From Prochloraceae cyanobacterium PL24a_bin.78 (GTDB taxonomy: Bacteria; Cyanobacteriota; Cyanobacteriia; Cyanobacteriales; JANQIW01): 64,000 nucleotides of DNA. The position numbers were made by a program, and so were the translations under genes. Shown in pieces: positions 1 to 14,061 of this stretch (positions are counted from its first letter, which is position 1; every line of letters begins with the position of its first letter). The notes under the pieces are model-generated. The model saw only the letters and a list, made by a program, of their open reading frames with translations, did not search any database and was not told the origin of the DNA. The stretch lies in assembly GCA_028281945.1 (NCBI GenBank), contig JANQIW010000119.1, forward strand, positions 1 to 64,000, written 5' to 3'.

Positions 1-1447
1 GACCAACTACCAAACCATAAGTCCCACCAGAAAAACGTCCATCGGTGATTAAGCCCACAGAATCCCCTAAACCAGCACCAATGATAGCTGAAGTTGGAGC
101 TAACATTTCCCGCATTCCAGGTCCACCTTTTGGCCCTTCATAACGAACTACGACAATGTCTCCCTTTTGAATTTTTCCTGCTAAAATTGCTTCTAAACAC
201 TCTTCTTCTGATTCAAATACTTTAGCAGGTCCTGTAATACTAGGATTTTTTACCCCACTGATTTTTGCTACTGCACCTTCAGAGGCTAAATTTCCTTTTA
301 ATATTGCTAAATGTCCAGTTTTATAAACAGGATTATCCCATTTACGAATAACATCTTGATTTTCTGGTGGATTCTCTGGAATATCTTTTAAAACTTCTGC
401 AATAGTTTTTCCTGTAATCGTAAGGGCATCTCCATGAATTAAGTTATTTACTAATAAAATTTTCATTACTTGGGGAATTCCCCCTGCTTGATGTAAATTA
501 GTGGTTACATATTTACCAGAAGGTTTAAGATCGCATAATACTGGTACTTTCTGACGAATAGTTTCAAAATCATCGATGGTTAATTCCACACCGATACTGT
601 GGGCGATAGCTAATAAATGTAAGACAGAATTAGTAGATCCTCCAACAGCCATGATTACAGCCATAGCATTTTCAAAAGCTTTACGGGTTAAAATTTGAGT
701 GGGTAAAATTTGCGATCGAATGGCTTCTACCAAAACTTTCCCAGATTGAACCGTACTTTCTGCCTTTTCCCCATCTTCAGCCGCCATGGTAGAAGAATAA
801 GGTAAACTCATTCCCATCGCTTCAAAAGCCGAAGACATAGTATTAGCAGTAAACATCCCACCACAGGAACCGGCCCCTGGACAAGCATTTTTCTCAATAT
901 TGACTAATTCCTCTTCATTGATTTTGCCAGCACTATATTTGCCCACAGCTTCAAAAGCACTAACAACAGTTAAATCTTCCCCATTGAAATTTCCAGGTTT
1001 AATGGTGCCACCATAAACAAAAATGGCAGGGATATTCATGCGGGCTATGGCAATCATGGCTCCGGGCATATTTTTATCACAACCACCTATGGCCAAAACA
1101 CCATCCATACTTTGAGCGCTACAAGCAGTTTCGATGGCATCAGCAATTACTTCTCGAGAAACTAGGGAATATTTCATTCCTTCCGTTCCCATAGAGATTC
1201 CATCACTTACGGTAATTGTGCCAAAGACTTGGGGCATTCCGCCGGCTTCAGATATAGAAATTTCAGCTTGAGCCGCCAAATCATTTAATCCCATGTTACA
1301 AGGAGTTATGGTACTATATCCATTAGCTATACCCACAATTGGTTTGGTAAAATCAGAATCTTTAAACCCTACGGCTCTAAGCATGGCCCGATTAGGAGTT
1401 CGTTGAACCCCTTGAGTTATAGTTTTAGATTTGAGATTGTTTGACAT
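1..1447 (-). CDS. ilvD: Dihydroxy-acid dehydratase, 5' part (runs off the window)
   Basis: Dihydroxy-acid dehydratase converts 2,3-dihydroxy-isovalerate and its methyl homologue to 2-keto acids in valine, leucine and isoleucine synthesis. The minus-strand reading begins [20 protein letters not shown] at the ATG complementary to 1445-1447. It shows the family's Fe-S cysteine motifs GGCDKNMPG and CPGAGSCGG, followed by the conserved stretch [20 protein letters not shown]. About 482 codons are inside the window and the family is usually near 560 residues, so only the C-terminal part is missing. It is divergent from the chemotaxis operon that starts at 1600, with about 150 bases of AT-rich spacer between them. 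The assignment is secure; only the 3' end is unseen. Confidence 0.95.
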   Translation of the reverse strand, partial: MSNNLKSKTITQGVQRTPNRAMLRAVGFKDSDFTKPIVGIANGYSTITPCNMGLNDLAAQAEISISEAGGMPQVFGTITVSDGISMGTEGMKYSLVSREVIADAIETACSAQSMDGVLAIGGCDKNMPGAMIAIARMNIPAIFVYGGTIKPGNFNGEDLTVVSAFEAVGKYSAGKINEEELVNIEKNACPGAGSCGGMFTANTMSSAFEAMGMSLPYSSTMAAEDGEKAESTVQSGKVLVEAIRSQILPTQILTRKAFENAMAVIMAVGGSTNSVLHLLAIAHSIGVELTIDDFETIRQKVPVLCDLKPSGKYVTTNLHQAGGIPQVMKILLVNNLIHGDALTITGKTIAEVLKDIPENPPENQDVIRKWDNPVYKTGHLAILKGNLASEGAVAKISGVKNPSITGPAKVFESEEECLEAILAGKIQKGDIVVVRYEGPKGGPGMREMLAPTSAIIGAGLGDSVGLITDGRFSGGTYGLVVG

Positions 1448-1599
1448 CTTGTTAGTGTTTCCCTTTTTTAGTTACATTTTGTATAATATTTTTTGCTTTT
1501 TTTAAATTATAGTATGATTAATTTATCAAAACATTTTTTAAGGTTTGCTTTACTATCTCCCCACTATCCTTAATAAAGTGCTCTATCTCCAAATATCTT

Positions 1600-2790
1600 A
1601 TGACTTCTGGGACAAATATTTACAACGACAATTTATTTCGAGTTCTTAAATCTTTTGAAAAAAAACAATTTACTGGTTGGCTAGATGCCGAAGCATCTAA
1701 TGGTCAAACTTGGCGCATCTATTTTTGTTTGAGTCGATTAGTCTGGGCAGATGGTGGGCTTCATCCTCATCGTTCTTGGTGGCGGCATATCACTCAATAT
1801 TGCCCTCAAATTGATTATAATAAAGAGAAAATTAAAGACCTAGATAGTTTTGAATGCTGGAATTATCATATATTGGCAGTGTTAATTAGAAGAGATTTAA
1901 TCTCGAAAGATGAAGCAACTGAACTTATACAAAATAAAGTTTATGAAGTTCTCTTTGATATTATTCAATTAGAACAAAAAATATCAATAAAATATATTCC
2001 GAAACTAGCAAGTGCTGATTTTTTATGGGAATCTGGATTGAAATTTTCTATTGTATTATTGAGAATAGATCGAGTGATTCAGAGTGTAAAAAATAGTTGG
2101 GAAGAATGGCTTGGAAAAGATTTGAGTTTGGTTTTCCCAAATTTGGCTCCTATGATTAAAGATGATTTAGCACTCAAACAAGGAGTTAAAGATGTAGTTT
2201 ATCACAATTTTAATAAATTATTTAAAGGTAAACTCAGTTTACGAGATTTGGCGATGATGATGAATCAAGATTTATTAAGATTAAGTTATTCTATCAGTGG
2301 ATATCTAAAAAAAGAATGGTTGGAATTATTAGAAATACCAGATTTAAGTCCCGAAAATACTCCTTTTTTAGGGGCAAATCTAGAATCACAAAATCCAGAA
2401 AAGTTTTTAAATTCTGATGAAATTCTAATTGTATGTATTGATGATAGCCCCCAAATTCATAAAATTATGAAACAAATCATTAATAAGGCTGGTTATCGTT
2501 ATCTGGGAATAGAATCACCTCTACAAGCTTTACCAACTTTGATTTCATCTCCTCCAGATCTTATATTTTTAGATATAGGAATGCCAACTATTAATGGGTA
2601 TGAATTACTGGCACAAATTAGAAGAATATCTAAGTTAAAAGAAGTTCCGATTATTATGCTCACAAGTAGTGATGGAATTCTCGATCGAATGCGTTCTAAA
2701 GTAGGAGGTGCAATGGGATTTTTGACTAAACCAATTGTGATTAATGAGGTAATTGAAAGTATACAAAAATATACCAATTCCCAAAACTAA
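1600..2790 (+). CDS. pixG: PatA/PixG-type response regulator
   Basis: First gene of a five-gene chemotaxis-like operon. The first 260 or so residues form the PATAN-type region seen at the N-terminus of cyanobacterial PatA, PixG and TaxP1 proteins. The last 120 residues are a receiver domain, with an acidic pair in CIDDSP, the phospho-acceptor Asp in FLDIGMP and the conserved Lys in FLTKP. In Synechocystis the equivalent genes set the direction of type IV pilus phototaxis downstream of a CheA hybrid. The ATG at 1600 gives 396 residues, normal for this family. pixH follows after 34 bases. The Pix name is inferred from gene order and domain layout; it could equally belong to a paralogous Tax or Hmp-like system. 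Confidence 0.85.
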   Translation: MTSGTNIYNDNLFRVLKSFEKKQFTGWLDAEASNGQTWRIYFCLSRLVWADGGLHPHRSWWRHITQYCPQIDYNKEKIKDLDSFECWNYHILAVLIRRDLISKDEATELIQNKVYEVLFDIIQLEQKISIKYIPKLASADFLWESGLKFSIVLLRIDRVIQSVKNSWEEWLGKDLSLVFPNLAPMIKDDLALKQGVKDVVYHNFNKLFKGKLSLRDLAMMMNQDLLRLSYSISGYLKKEWLELLEIPDLSPENTPFLGANLESQNPEKFLNSDEILIVCIDDSPQIHKIMKQIINKAGYRYLGIESPLQALPTLISSPPDLIFLDIGMPTINGYELLAQIRRISKLKEVPIIMLTSSDGILDRMRSKVGGAMGFLTKPIVINEVIESIQKYTNSQN

Positions 2791-2824
2791 CATTAAAAAA
2801 TGAACCTCAAGGAAATTAAAGGTA

Positions 2825-3190
2825 ATGGATAAAGTACTTGTCGTTGATGATAGTTTAATCGATCGTCGAATCATCAGTAAATACCTACTTAAGGCTGGTT
2901 TAAAAGTATTTAATGCTCAAAGTGCGGAGGAAGCTAAAGCCAAAATCCCCCAATACCAACCAAAATTGATTATCTTAGATGTGTTGATGCAAGGCCAAAG
3001 TGGTTTTGAAATGTGTCGGGAATTAAAGCAAAAAAGTGAAACTAAAAGTATTAGGGTGATTCTTTGTTCTTCTAAATCCACAGAAGCGGATAGGATATTG
3101 GGAAAGGCATTAGGTGCAGATGCTTATTTTGTTAAGCCCATTGAACCCAGAGAATTTGTAGAAAAAGTAAAAGAGTTAATTCAGGGATAG
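2825..3190 (+). CDS. pixH: CheY-like single-domain response regulator (PixH/PilH type)
   Basis: A 121-residue stand-alone receiver. The acidic pair is Asp8/Asp9, the phospho-acceptor is Asp52 in IILDVLM, and the conserved Lys is Lys104 in YFVKP, so the phosphorylation site is complete. There is no output domain, so it should act by protein contact or as a phosphate sink, as known for CheY and PilH-type regulators. It sits 34 bases after the PatA-type regulator and 17 bases before the CheW gene, all on the same strand, which fits one transcript. The specific name rests on position in the operon. Confidence 0.88.
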   Translation: MDKVLVVDDSLIDRRIISKYLLKAGLKVFNAQSAEEAKAKIPQYQPKLIILDVLMQGQSGFEMCRELKQKSETKSIRVILCSSKSTEADRILGKALGADAYFVKPIEPREFVEKVKELIQG

Positions 3191-3207
3191 TTGAGGTAAA
3201 ATAAGCT

Positions 3208-3753
3208 ATGCTAGATTCCTCGTCAAAATCAAAAGGCATTTCAGTTACTTTTGGGAATAAAACTGAAGCCGCAGTAATTCATAAGTTGGCAAAATTTTTA
3301 GAGTTTCAGTTGCCAGAAGATACCATTGGTTTAATCTTGGCAGAAAAGGTGCAAGAAATTATTACGGTTTCTCTTAGTGAAGTTTTGCCTGTGCCTGAAA
3401 TGGATGAATCTATCCTTGGAATTTATAACTGGCGCAGTGAAATGCTCTGGATGATAGATTTGGAAGCGTTATTAGGATATGATTCTTATATTTTGAAGGA
3501 AAGTAATATTTCAGAAGAGAAAATAGAATTGATGACAATGGTAGTAGAATATAAGGGGAAATATCTAGGTCTAGCAGTGAAAAATATTCGAGATATTGTC
3601 GCCTATGATGAAAGAATTTTATCTACTTCAGTAAGGGAATTATTTTCTGAAAGATTACAAGAATTTATGAAGGGTTATTTTAAAGAAAAAAATCAGAAAT
3701 TTGTTATTTTACTAGACTTAAAAGCAATCTTTGAAAACAGAATATTTTTATAA
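3208..3753 (+). CDS. pixI: CheW-like adaptor protein (PixI type)
   Basis: A 181-residue CheW-domain protein. The segment LILAEKVQEIITVSLSEVLP is followed by an ILGIYNWRSEMLWMIDLEALLG motif split across residues about 70-92, which corresponds to the CheW core where the chain returns to a [V/I]xDL strand. CheW proteins couple chemoreceptors to the CheA kinase. It lies between a CheY gene and a large receptor gene, with 24 bases to the latter, matching the pixGHIJL order. The first 30 residues are an unassigned extension. Confidence 0.85.
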   Translation: MLDSSSKSKGISVTFGNKTEAAVIHKLAKFLEFQLPEDTIGLILAEKVQEIITVSLSEVLPVPEMDESILGIYNWRSEMLWMIDLEALLGYDSYILKESNISEEKIELMTMVVEYKGKYLGLAVKNIRDIVAYDERILSTSVRELFSERLQEFMKGYFKEKNQKFVILLDLKAIFENRIFL

Positions 3754-3777
3754 AAAGATAAGAATGAGGAAAAAATA

Positions 3778-6700
3778 ATGAGAGCTTGGGATAATCATAA
3801 AGCTAATGAAGTAGAATTTATCAATAATAGGCAAAAAAAAGATTGTCATGAAGAAATAAATAGGGCTTTTGAAATTATTAAAGCAGAATTAGAAAAATCA
3901 GGAAGTTTAAATAATTCGGAAATTAAAGATAAGTTTCAATTACTAGAAGGTAGATATAAAGAAAATTTTTTAGAACAAGAAGAAAAGAGTTCTCTTAAAA
4001 TTAGAACATTATTGGAGAAAGAACGAGAATGTATAGAAAAAATCAAGGGTAAAATTGGTAATGGAAAGGATTTAAAGCTTCTATTTGACCAAGCAACTGC
4101 CATAATAAAACAAGAAACTGAGATAACAAGAATATTAATCTATGTTTTTGAAGCAGAAGAAAAAGGAAAAGTTATTGCAGAATCAGTAAAATCAGGGTGG
4201 ACTCCTGCTTTAGGAGAAAGTTTACCATGTTTAATTTTTGGGAGGGAAAATTCAGAAGATTATGGAAGAGAACCTATCGAAATCTATTTTTTAAATAATT
4301 TAAATCCCTATCAAATCCAACTAATGACTTCCTTTCAAGTTAAAAAAAGTTTTGCGGTATCTCTAAAAAATCATGGCAAAGTTTGGGGTTTATTGGTCGC
4401 TCAAGAGTGTGAAAAGGAAACTCAATGGGAAGAAGAAGATAAAGCATTGCTAGAAAATTTAGCTAAAGAATTAAATTTGTTATTACAAGAGCACAAATTT
4501 GGTGAAGAGTTAGAGCAACAAGTCAATAAAGAAATGAGTATGGCAAGATTGATGAAGAAAATTCAAAGTAAAGATCTTGATATATATAAAATTTTAAAAA
4601 CTACAACTCAAGAAACTCGACAACTTCTCCAAACAGAAAGGGTAGTTGTATACCGTTTTAATTCTGATTGGAGTGGTGCGGTGATTGCAGAATCCTTCGC
4701 ACTTGGTTGGATATCCATCATAGATACTCAAGAAAATCAACAAGGAATGAATAGTTCTGAAAATTCAACTAACCATCGTTGTCAAATTATAAATATTACC
4801 CAAGAATCTAGTTTTAATACTGATACTTATCTACAAGAAACTAAAGGAGGAAAATATCAAGATACTCTTCATGAAAAGGTAACTGTTGTTAATGATATTT
4901 ATCGACAAGGATACTCTCCTTGTTATCTAGAATCCCTCGAAAAGTATCAAGCAAAAGCTTATATTATTGCTCCTATTTTTCAGGAAACAAAACTATGGGG
5001 TTTATTAGGTGTTTATCAAAATTCAAATCCACGGGAATGGTTGGAAAAAGAAGTAAATTTAATCCTGCAAATCGCTTCTCAATTAAGTATTGCCCTACAA
5101 CAGACTGAATATATTCAACGATTACAAATTCAATCTCAACAATTAGAAAAGATGGCAATTAGAGAACGCAAATTAGCTGCTATGGGGGAAAAAATGCGCC
5201 ACAATTTATCTGAAATAGCAGTGACAAAAATCTTGACTATTGCTACTAAAGAAATTAAAAAATTATTTATGGTCGATCGTTGTTTAGTTTATGGTTTTAA
5301 TGTTGATGCAAATGGGGAATATTTAGCTGATTCTTCTCTAGTGGGAAAAGAAATTAATAGTTTGGAAAATTTACTGTGTGATGTCACTTTAAAAGATTCT
5401 AAACCAGAGGAAAATAGCAAAAATCAAAATTTAATAGTTGCAGATATTTACCAAGAGAATCTAGAAGATTATCAGTTAGAAATTTTACAAGAATTTGAAA
5501 TTCAAGCTTATATAATTGCCCCAATTATTGTCGGAAAAAAATTATGGGGAAGGTTGGGAATATATATGGCTAAAGCTTATAATTGGATAGATCCAGAAAT
5601 TAAAACTCTGGGAAAAATTACAGAACAAATTTCTTTAGTTTTGCAAGAAAAAGATTATATTGAACAGGTTAAAAAGCAATCGAAAATTATCTCTAATAGG
5701 GCAGAAAGAGAAACAAGTTTTATCAGAGTATTGGCAAAAATTAATCAGAAAATTATTGATTTAAATCAAAAGAAATTATCACTAAAAGCAGTTTTTAATA
5801 GCAGTATTCAAGAAATTAATAAACTACTAAAAATCGATCGAATCATTTTAATTCGGGATAATGGCAATGGTAAATTTCAAGTAATTAGCGAAAGTATTAA
5901 TAACAAATTAGAAATGTTAAAAGAGATGGGATTTATGGAAAACATCCTACAAGAATTTATTAATAATCGTTATCATAATTTAGTGGTAAAAAGCATTACA
6001 AAAAGATATAATTTAACCAATATTGAATTAGAATTATTAGAAAATCTAGAGGCAAAATCAGGTGTAATTATTCCAGTATTAAAAGGAGAACGGATTTGGG
6101 GATTATTAGGTGGCTTAATGTCAGATCATTCTCGTTCTTGGGAAGAAAGTGAAGTAAGTCTACTAACTCAAGTGGCAACCCAATTTGGGGTAGCAATTCA
6201 ACAATCAGAATACTTAGAAAAAGTACAAGCACAATCTTTAGAATTATCAGAGGCGGTAGAAAGAGAAAGAGAGGCAAAGGAAAATTTAGAACAAGAGGCT
6301 ATCGAATTGTTAACGGCGGTGCAGCCAGCATCAACGGGGGATTTGACGGTGCGAGCTAGGGTAAGTAATAATATTGTTGGAACTATTGCTGCCGCTTACA
6401 ATAGCACTATCGATGCACTACGAGAGATTATTATTCAAGTGCAACAAGCCGCCCAGCAAGTGGGGGAAACTACCAATAGCAGCACTACAGAAATCGAAGG
6501 TTTGGCAAGTCAAAGTCAAAAGCAGTTGGAAGATATTTACAAGGCTTTGGCGGAAATACAAGAAGTTTTGGATGCTAGTAAAGAAACAGCCCAAAATGCC
6601 CAACAAGTAGGATTGGCTGTCGATCGGGCAAATGAAACTTTGGGTAATGGCGATCGGGCGATGAATCAAACAGTAGATAGCATTATGGCAATTCGACAAA

Positions 6701-7272
6701 CAGTGGCAGAAACCAGCAAAAGAGTGAAAAGATTGGGGGATTCTTCTGGAAAAATTTCTAAAGTAGTCAGTCTGATTAGTGATTTTGCTAAACAAACCAA
6801 CCTCTTGGCTTTGAATGCAGCTTTAGAGGCAACTAGGGCAGGGGAATATGGCAAAGGTTTTGCTGTGGTGGCAGATGAAGTACGATCGTTGGCACATCAA
6901 TCTGCTGAGGCAACTACAGAAATCGAAAATTTAGTGCAACAAATACAGGAAGAAACTCAAGAGGTAGCTACTGCTATGGATTTGGGAATCGAGCGAGTGA
7001 TGGAAGGGACTAATTTAGTTTCTCAAACGCGTCAAAGTTTGAATGATATTGTACTTGCTACGGAAGAAATTAGTTTTTTGGTGGAAGGAATCACGAAAAG
7101 TAGTACAACTCAAAATGAAAAAGCAGAATTAATGACTAAAATGATGGCTCAAATTGCTACAATTGCTAATGATACTTCTAATGATTCATTAAGAATATCA
7201 GCTTATTTTAAAGAATTATTGAGTATGGCTCAAGCTTTAGAAGAAAAGATGGGCAGATTTAGAGTTGAATAA
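3778..7272 (+). CDS. pixJ: Methyl-accepting chemotaxis protein with four GAF domains (PixJ/TaxD1-like)
   Basis: A 1164-residue soluble receptor with no convincing membrane segment. After a charged coiled-coil start (1-90) there are four GAF-like domains, at roughly 95-240, 265-445, 470-635 and 655-820, joined by helices. A HAMP-like stretch follows (about 845-905), then an MCP signalling domain whose hairpin tip with [15 protein letters not shown] lies near residue 1010. GAF2 resembles bilin-binding GAF domains: Cys382 in SPCYLE lies just where phytochrome-type GAFs carry their canonical Cys, but it is followed by Tyr instead of the usual His. GAFs 1, 3 and 4 lack this Cys. Extra cysteines at 151 (GAF1, in SLPC) and 335 (GAF2) could be second thiols. 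The receptor probably feeds the CheA hybrid 30 bases downstream. Whether it binds a chromophore is inference. Confidence 0.88.
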   Translation: MRAWDNHKANEVEFINNRQKKDCHEEINRAFEIIKAELEKSGSLNNSEIKDKFQLLEGRYKENFLEQEEKSSLKIRTLLEKERECIEKIKGKIGNGKDLKLLFDQATAIIKQETEITRILIYVFEAEEKGKVIAESVKSGWTPALGESLPCLIFGRENSEDYGREPIEIYFLNNLNPYQIQLMTSFQVKKSFAVSLKNHGKVWGLLVAQECEKETQWEEEDKALLENLAKELNLLLQEHKFGEELEQQVNKEMSMARLMKKIQSKDLDIYKILKTTTQETRQLLQTERVVVYRFNSDWSGAVIAESFALGWISIIDTQENQQGMNSSENSTNHRCQIINITQESSFNTDTYLQETKGGKYQDTLHEKVTVVNDIYRQGYSPCYLESLEKYQAKAYIIAPIFQETKLWGLLGVYQNSNPREWLEKEVNLILQIASQLSIALQQTEYIQRLQIQSQQLEKMAIRERKLAAMGEKMRHNLSEIAVTKILTIATKEIKKLFMVDRCLVYGFNVDANGEYLADSSLVGKEINSLENLLCDVTLKDSKPEENSKNQNLIVADIYQENLEDYQLEILQEFEIQAYIIAPIIVGKKLWGRLGIYMAKAYNWIDPEIKTLGKITEQISLVLQEKDYIEQVKKQSKIISNRAERETSFIRVLAKINQKIIDLNQKKLSLKAVFNSSIQEINKLLKIDRIILIRDNGNGKFQVISESINNKLEMLKEMGFMENILQEFINNRYHNLVVKSITKRYNLTNIELELLENLEAKSGVIIPVLKGERIWGLLGGLMSDHSRSWEESEVSLLTQVATQFGVAIQQSEYLEKVQAQSLELSEAVEREREAKENLEQEAIELLTAVQPASTGDLTVRARVSNNIVGTIAAAYNSTIDALREIIIQVQQAAQQVGETTNSSTTEIEGLASQSQKQLEDIYKALAEIQEVLDASKETAQNAQQVGLAVDRANETLGNGDRAMNQTVDSIMAIRQTVAETSKRVKRLGDSSGKISKVVSLISDFAKQTNLLALNAALEATRAGEYGKGFAVVADEVRSLAHQSAEATTEIENLVQQIQEETQEVATAMDLGIERVMEGTNLVSQTRQSLNDIVLATEEISFLVEGITKSSTTQNEKAELMTKMMAQIATIANDTSNDSLRISAYFKELLSMAQALEEKMGRFRVE

Positions 7273-7302
7273 ATGAAAGATTATAAATAGAAAATATTAT
7301 AA

Positions 7303-10300
7303 ATGATTAGAGATCCAAATATACGAAAACAAGCCTATCAATATTTTTTAGAGGAAGCACCAGGTTTACTGGAAAAAATCGAAGAAGAATTATTTGCTTT
7401 ATTAGATAAAGATGGCAAGGAAAGAAAATTAATTGTTAATAATCTCATGCGAGGGGTACATACTTTGAAAGGAGGAGCAGCTAATGTCAGTCTTGAGGCA
7501 ATTAAAAGTTTGGCTCATTCCTTTGAAGATATTTTGAAAGCACTATATAATCCAGATTTAGTTATTACTATCCAGATTCAAGAGTTATTATTTCAATATT
7601 ATGAAGCGATAAGATTATTGTTAAGTAAGTATTTAAGCGGTTGTGAAGTAGATGATAATGAAGTTATTAAAAAAGCTACCAGTATTTATGAAGAGTTAAA
7701 CTCTCTAATAGGGAATTATAAAACACAAGAAACTTTTCCATGCGCAGAAGAATTAGGGATAGATTTAGTTGAATATTGGTTTGAAACAGTAATTCCAGAA
7801 AAGTTAGAGGAACTCTCTATTGCATTAACTACCCGTGATATAATTCAAGTAAGGGATGTTTTAGCACAAGTTTCAGAAATATTTCTAGGTTTAGGAGAAT
7901 CTTTGAATTTACCGGGATTTAAAGAGATAGCTAACACCACTTTAACTGCTTTGAATTGTTACCCAAGTAAAGCTATTAAAATCGCTGAAATCGCTTTGGC
8001 TAATTGGCAGGAAGCCCGAGAATTAGTCATAAAAGGCGATCGAATTCTTGGTGGCCAACCTTTTGCTGCTTTATTAGAAATTATTAGTACTAATTCTTTT
8101 ATAAATTCTGATAAAATTGATTGTAATGAAATTGATTCTGATTTAAATTTGGAAGAAAGTGAAGCTGATAATTTATGGATTGCTTTAAAAAAATTTGGGG
8201 AATTTCTTGATAGTAATGATGGTATTTCTTCTAATATTAACCATGAGTTTTATCTTAATGGTGTTAAATGTATTTTAGGATGGTTTTATCAATATTTTCA
8301 GATTCCTTTACCCAATTTAAATTTAAGTCTACTAATTCCTAATTTTGATTTGGCAGAGATAGAAATTCAAGAAGAATTAAATGATTGGATTTTTCCTTTT
8401 TTAAAATCTTTGAAAACTGATAAAACTAGTCGTAATATTTTTATTTATCGTTATTGGACTATTTTAGAAATATTATTAGCAGTTGCTAAATTTTTAGCAA
8501 TTAAAACTAAATCCCAAGATTATCAAAATTTACCAGTTATCTATATTTTACAACAACGTAGATACAAAAGTTATCAAGCTTATTGTCATCAATCTCCTGT
8601 TAGTTTTCAAGAGGAAAATTATTTAGAAACTATTGCGGCACGAGAATTTATTGGGATTATTGATGCTTTTTTAGAATCGAATTTCTCAGAATCAGAAGAT
8701 GATTTAAAAGATGATTTAGAAGATGATATATCTGATATTTGGGAAAAAGAATATATCTTTCAAGAAATAGAAACCCAAAGGGAATATCTTGATAAAAATC
8801 AAGGAAAAGATTTAGAAAAATCTGATTTTAAAAATTTCTTTAATTCCTATATTAAAAATCAACCTCACACTAGATCTATTGATGAAGAAAAAGATGGAAA
8901 TTTAGAACAAAATAAAAGAGTTTCGACAGAAACAGTTAGGGTAAAAATAGAAGGGTTAGAACAATTAAATTACTTAATTGGAGAATTATTAATCCATCAA
9001 AACAAAAAAGCTTTAAAAGAAGAAAGCATTGATAACTATTTAGAACAATTACTTAATAAACTCAAAGAAAATTATCAAGTAATTAATCAATTAAAAGATG
9101 TATTTGATTGGATGTTAATTTTACCAGATTACAAAATTTTATTAGAAGCATTATCATCACAATTAATTCCCTCTGTATTGCAACAAGAATCTTTAGGATT
9201 TAATGAGGAAGTAAAACCAATAAATTATCATGAAATACCTGAAAAACTGAAAACAATATCTGACAAAATAACTGAAACAATTATCTTTGCAGAAAATCTC
9301 AAATTAATTAACTCAGAATCTCATCAAAATTTGAAAAAACAACAGCATATGTTATTCCAAATTAGAGATGAATTAATTGAAGCAAGAATGTCTCCTATTA
9401 GGAATATTTTAAATCGTTTTATTCCTTTGGTAGAAAGATTGAAAGTTAGTAATGAAAAAGATGTAAATTTAAAGCTGAGTGGTGGGCATATTTTAATAGA
9501 TAAAGCTATTGAAGAAAAACTTTATGATCCCTTATTACATTTAGTCAGAAATGCTTTTGATCATGGCATAGAATCTCCACAATTACGTCATAAATTAGGG
9601 AAATCGGAAACTGGAAAAATTGAAATTTGTGCCTATAATCAAGGAGGGCAAAATGTTATTGAAGTGCGAGATGATGGGGGAGGATTGGATTTTGATAAGA
9701 TTAGAAAACGAGCCATTGATTTAAATTTTATTACGCCTGAAATAGCACAAGAAATTCCTGAAGAAAAGCTTTTGGAATTCTTATTTGAACCGGGATTTTC
9801 TACTAAGGAAGAAGTTACTGATATCTCTGGCCGAGGTATTGGTTTGGATGTGGTACGATCGCAAATAGAAGCTTTAAAAGGAAAGATTGGTATTGAATCA
9901 AGTTATTTGGAAGGCACAACATTTTCTCTACAAATACCTTTGACTTTAAGTATTGCTAAATTGATGGTATGTGAAGCAGATGGCATTATTTATGCTTTGT
10001 TACCTGATGTTATTGAAAAAATTGTTTTACCAAAAGCTAGTGAAATTCGCATATTTGAAGGTAAAAAAATATTTTATTGGCAAACTGAAAAGGAAAATTA
10101 TACTATTATAGTTAAAAAATTATCGGATTTAATTAAATATAAACGAATTAGAAAGTCTTATAAACCAGAAAAACAAATCATTGATGAGTATTTACCCATA
10201 TTATTATTGCGTAAAGGGGAAGAATTTATCGGTTTAGAAGTGGATGAAGTTTTTGGAGAGGAAGAAATGGTGATTCGGCCTATTGGTAGTGCTATTGCTC

Positions 10301-10860
10301 CTCCTTTGTATATTTATGGATGTAGTATTCTCAAGAGCACTAAGTTAACTTTAGTTATAGATGCTAAAAGTTTGATAGAAAGTACTCAAGTTATCCCTGA
10401 ATCTGAAACTCAGAAGGCATATTTATCAAAAAAATATAGTACTTTACCTAGTAATTTACCAAAAGAATTATTACTTGAAGGAAAGAAATTTGCTGAAAAG
10501 GTTTTATTAGTGGTAGAAGATTCTTTGAGTATGCGCTTAACTTTAGTTGATATCTTAGAAAAAGCTGGATATACTGTTTTACAAGCCGGAGATGGATCTG
10601 AGGCTCTTCAAGTTATGAATACTTCTAATGTGCAAATAGATTTGATTCTTTGCGATTTAGAAATGCCTAGAATGAATGGTTTTGAGTTTTTACGAGAATT
10701 AAATAAAAATCAAGGTTCTGAAGCACCTCCTGTAATGATGTTGACTTCTCGCCATCTTCCTAAATACAAAGAAATAGCTTCACAATTGGGAGTTGTGGCT
10801 TATTGCACGAAGCCTTATCAAGAGGATGAGTTATTACAAACTATTGCTTCTCAATTTTAA
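7303..10860 (+). CDS. pixL: CheA-type hybrid histidine kinase with C-terminal receiver (PixL type)
   Basis: An 1185-residue hybrid kinase. The N-terminal HPt domain has its phospho-acceptor His53 in GVHTLKGGAAN. A long low-conservation linker covers about 280-600. The dimerisation/P3 helices lead to the ATPase domain near residue 740, with LVRNAFDHGIESP (N box), VRDDGGGLD (G1) and DISGRGIGLDVV (G2). A CheW-like domain comes next (about 880-1030). A receiver ends the protein (about 1065-1185), with Asp in LILCDLEMP and Lys in CTKPYQ. This is the standard layout of cyanobacterial PixL, TaxAY and PilL-type kinases. It is the last gene of the operon, and no CheR or CheB methylation gene is present here. 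The kinase call is secure; the Pix name is positional. Confidence 0.9.
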   Translation: MIRDPNIRKQAYQYFLEEAPGLLEKIEEELFALLDKDGKERKLIVNNLMRGVHTLKGGAANVSLEAIKSLAHSFEDILKALYNPDLVITIQIQELLFQYYEAIRLLLSKYLSGCEVDDNEVIKKATSIYEELNSLIGNYKTQETFPCAEELGIDLVEYWFETVIPEKLEELSIALTTRDIIQVRDVLAQVSEIFLGLGESLNLPGFKEIANTTLTALNCYPSKAIKIAEIALANWQEARELVIKGDRILGGQPFAALLEIISTNSFINSDKIDCNEIDSDLNLEESEADNLWIALKKFGEFLDSNDGISSNINHEFYLNGVKCILGWFYQYFQIPLPNLNLSLLIPNFDLAEIEIQEELNDWIFPFLKSLKTDKTSRNIFIYRYWTILEILLAVAKFLAIKTKSQDYQNLPVIYILQQRRYKSYQAYCHQSPVSFQEENYLETIAAREFIGIIDAFLESNFSESEDDLKDDLEDDISDIWEKEYIFQEIETQREYLDKNQGKDLEKSDFKNFFNSYIKNQPHTRSIDEEKDGNLEQNKRVSTETVRVKIEGLEQLNYLIGELLIHQNKKALKEESIDNYLEQLLNKLKENYQVINQLKDVFDWMLILPDYKILLEALSSQLIPSVLQQESLGFNEEVKPINYHEIPEKLKTISDKITETIIFAENLKLINSESHQNLKKQQHMLFQIRDELIEARMSPIRNILNRFIPLVERLKVSNEKDVNLKLSGGHILIDKAIEEKLYDPLLHLVRNAFDHGIESPQLRHKLGKSETGKIEICAYNQGGQNVIEVRDDGGGLDFDKIRKRAIDLNFITPEIAQEIPEEKLLEFLFEPGFSTKEEVTDISGRGIGLDVVRSQIEALKGKIGIESSYLEGTTFSLQIPLTLSIAKLMVCEADGIIYALLPDVIEKIVLPKASEIRIFEGKKIFYWQTEKENYTIIVKKLSDLIKYKRIRKSYKPEKQIIDEYLPILLLRKGEEFIGLEVDEVFGEEEMVIRPIGSAIAPPLYIYGCSILKSTKLTLVIDAKSLIESTQVIPESETQKAYLSKKYSTLPSNLPKELLLEGKKFAEKVLLVVEDSLSMRLTLVDILEKAGYTVLQAGDGSEALQVMNTSNVQIDLILCDLEMPRMNGFEFLRELNKNQGSEAPPVMMLTSRHLPKYKEIASQLGVVAYCTKPYQEDELLQTIASQF

Positions 10861-11175
10861 AATTCCTCAATATCCACCACTATTAAAGCAAAATTAAGAT
10901 AATACCAATTTGTCTTTAACGATGATAGAGTTTAAGCTACTCAAAACCTACTGATTCTCCACCTAAATCCTATCTCCCTTGTCTTCCTTGTCTTCCTTGT
11001 CCTCCTTGTCTCCCCCTAACCATTGTATGTCATACTTTTGGGAAAATTATATAAGGGATTTTCCCCTTGGCAATAATCTTAGATAGTTAATAATTCAAAC
11101 CTGAAATATTAACCTATCCTTAAAAATCATTGCCAAATTTTAAAACGCCCTTAGAATTAGTTAATAAGAATTAAG
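10861..11175. other. Intergenic region between convergent pixL and gyrB
   Basis: About 315 bases between the ends of two convergent genes, so it should hold transcription stops rather than promoters. I see no GC-rich stem followed by a T run. It contains a pyrimidine-rich short-repeat tract, listed separately, and a loose inverted repeat, TTGGCAAT near 11068 and ATTGCCAA near 11131, too far apart to be an ordinary terminator hairpin. No gene is visible. Confidence 0.6.
10974..11013. repeat. Short tandem pyrimidine-rich repeat (about 9-base unit)
   Basis: About four imperfect copies of the unit CTTCCTTGT in tandem, ending in a C-rich stretch. The sequence stands out from the AT-rich surroundings. 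Related tracts occur at 50323-50478 and, more loosely, at 34761-34810, all in gaps between genes. Dispersed short tandem repeats of this type are common in cyanobacterial genomes and have no agreed function. Confidence 0.7.

Positions 11176-14061
<2,886 letters not shown>

Noticed and set aside
11068-11138. Terminator between pixL and gyrB from the TTGGCAAT/ATTGCCAA inverted repeat
   Set aside because: The arms are more than 50 bases apart and no T run follows either one.
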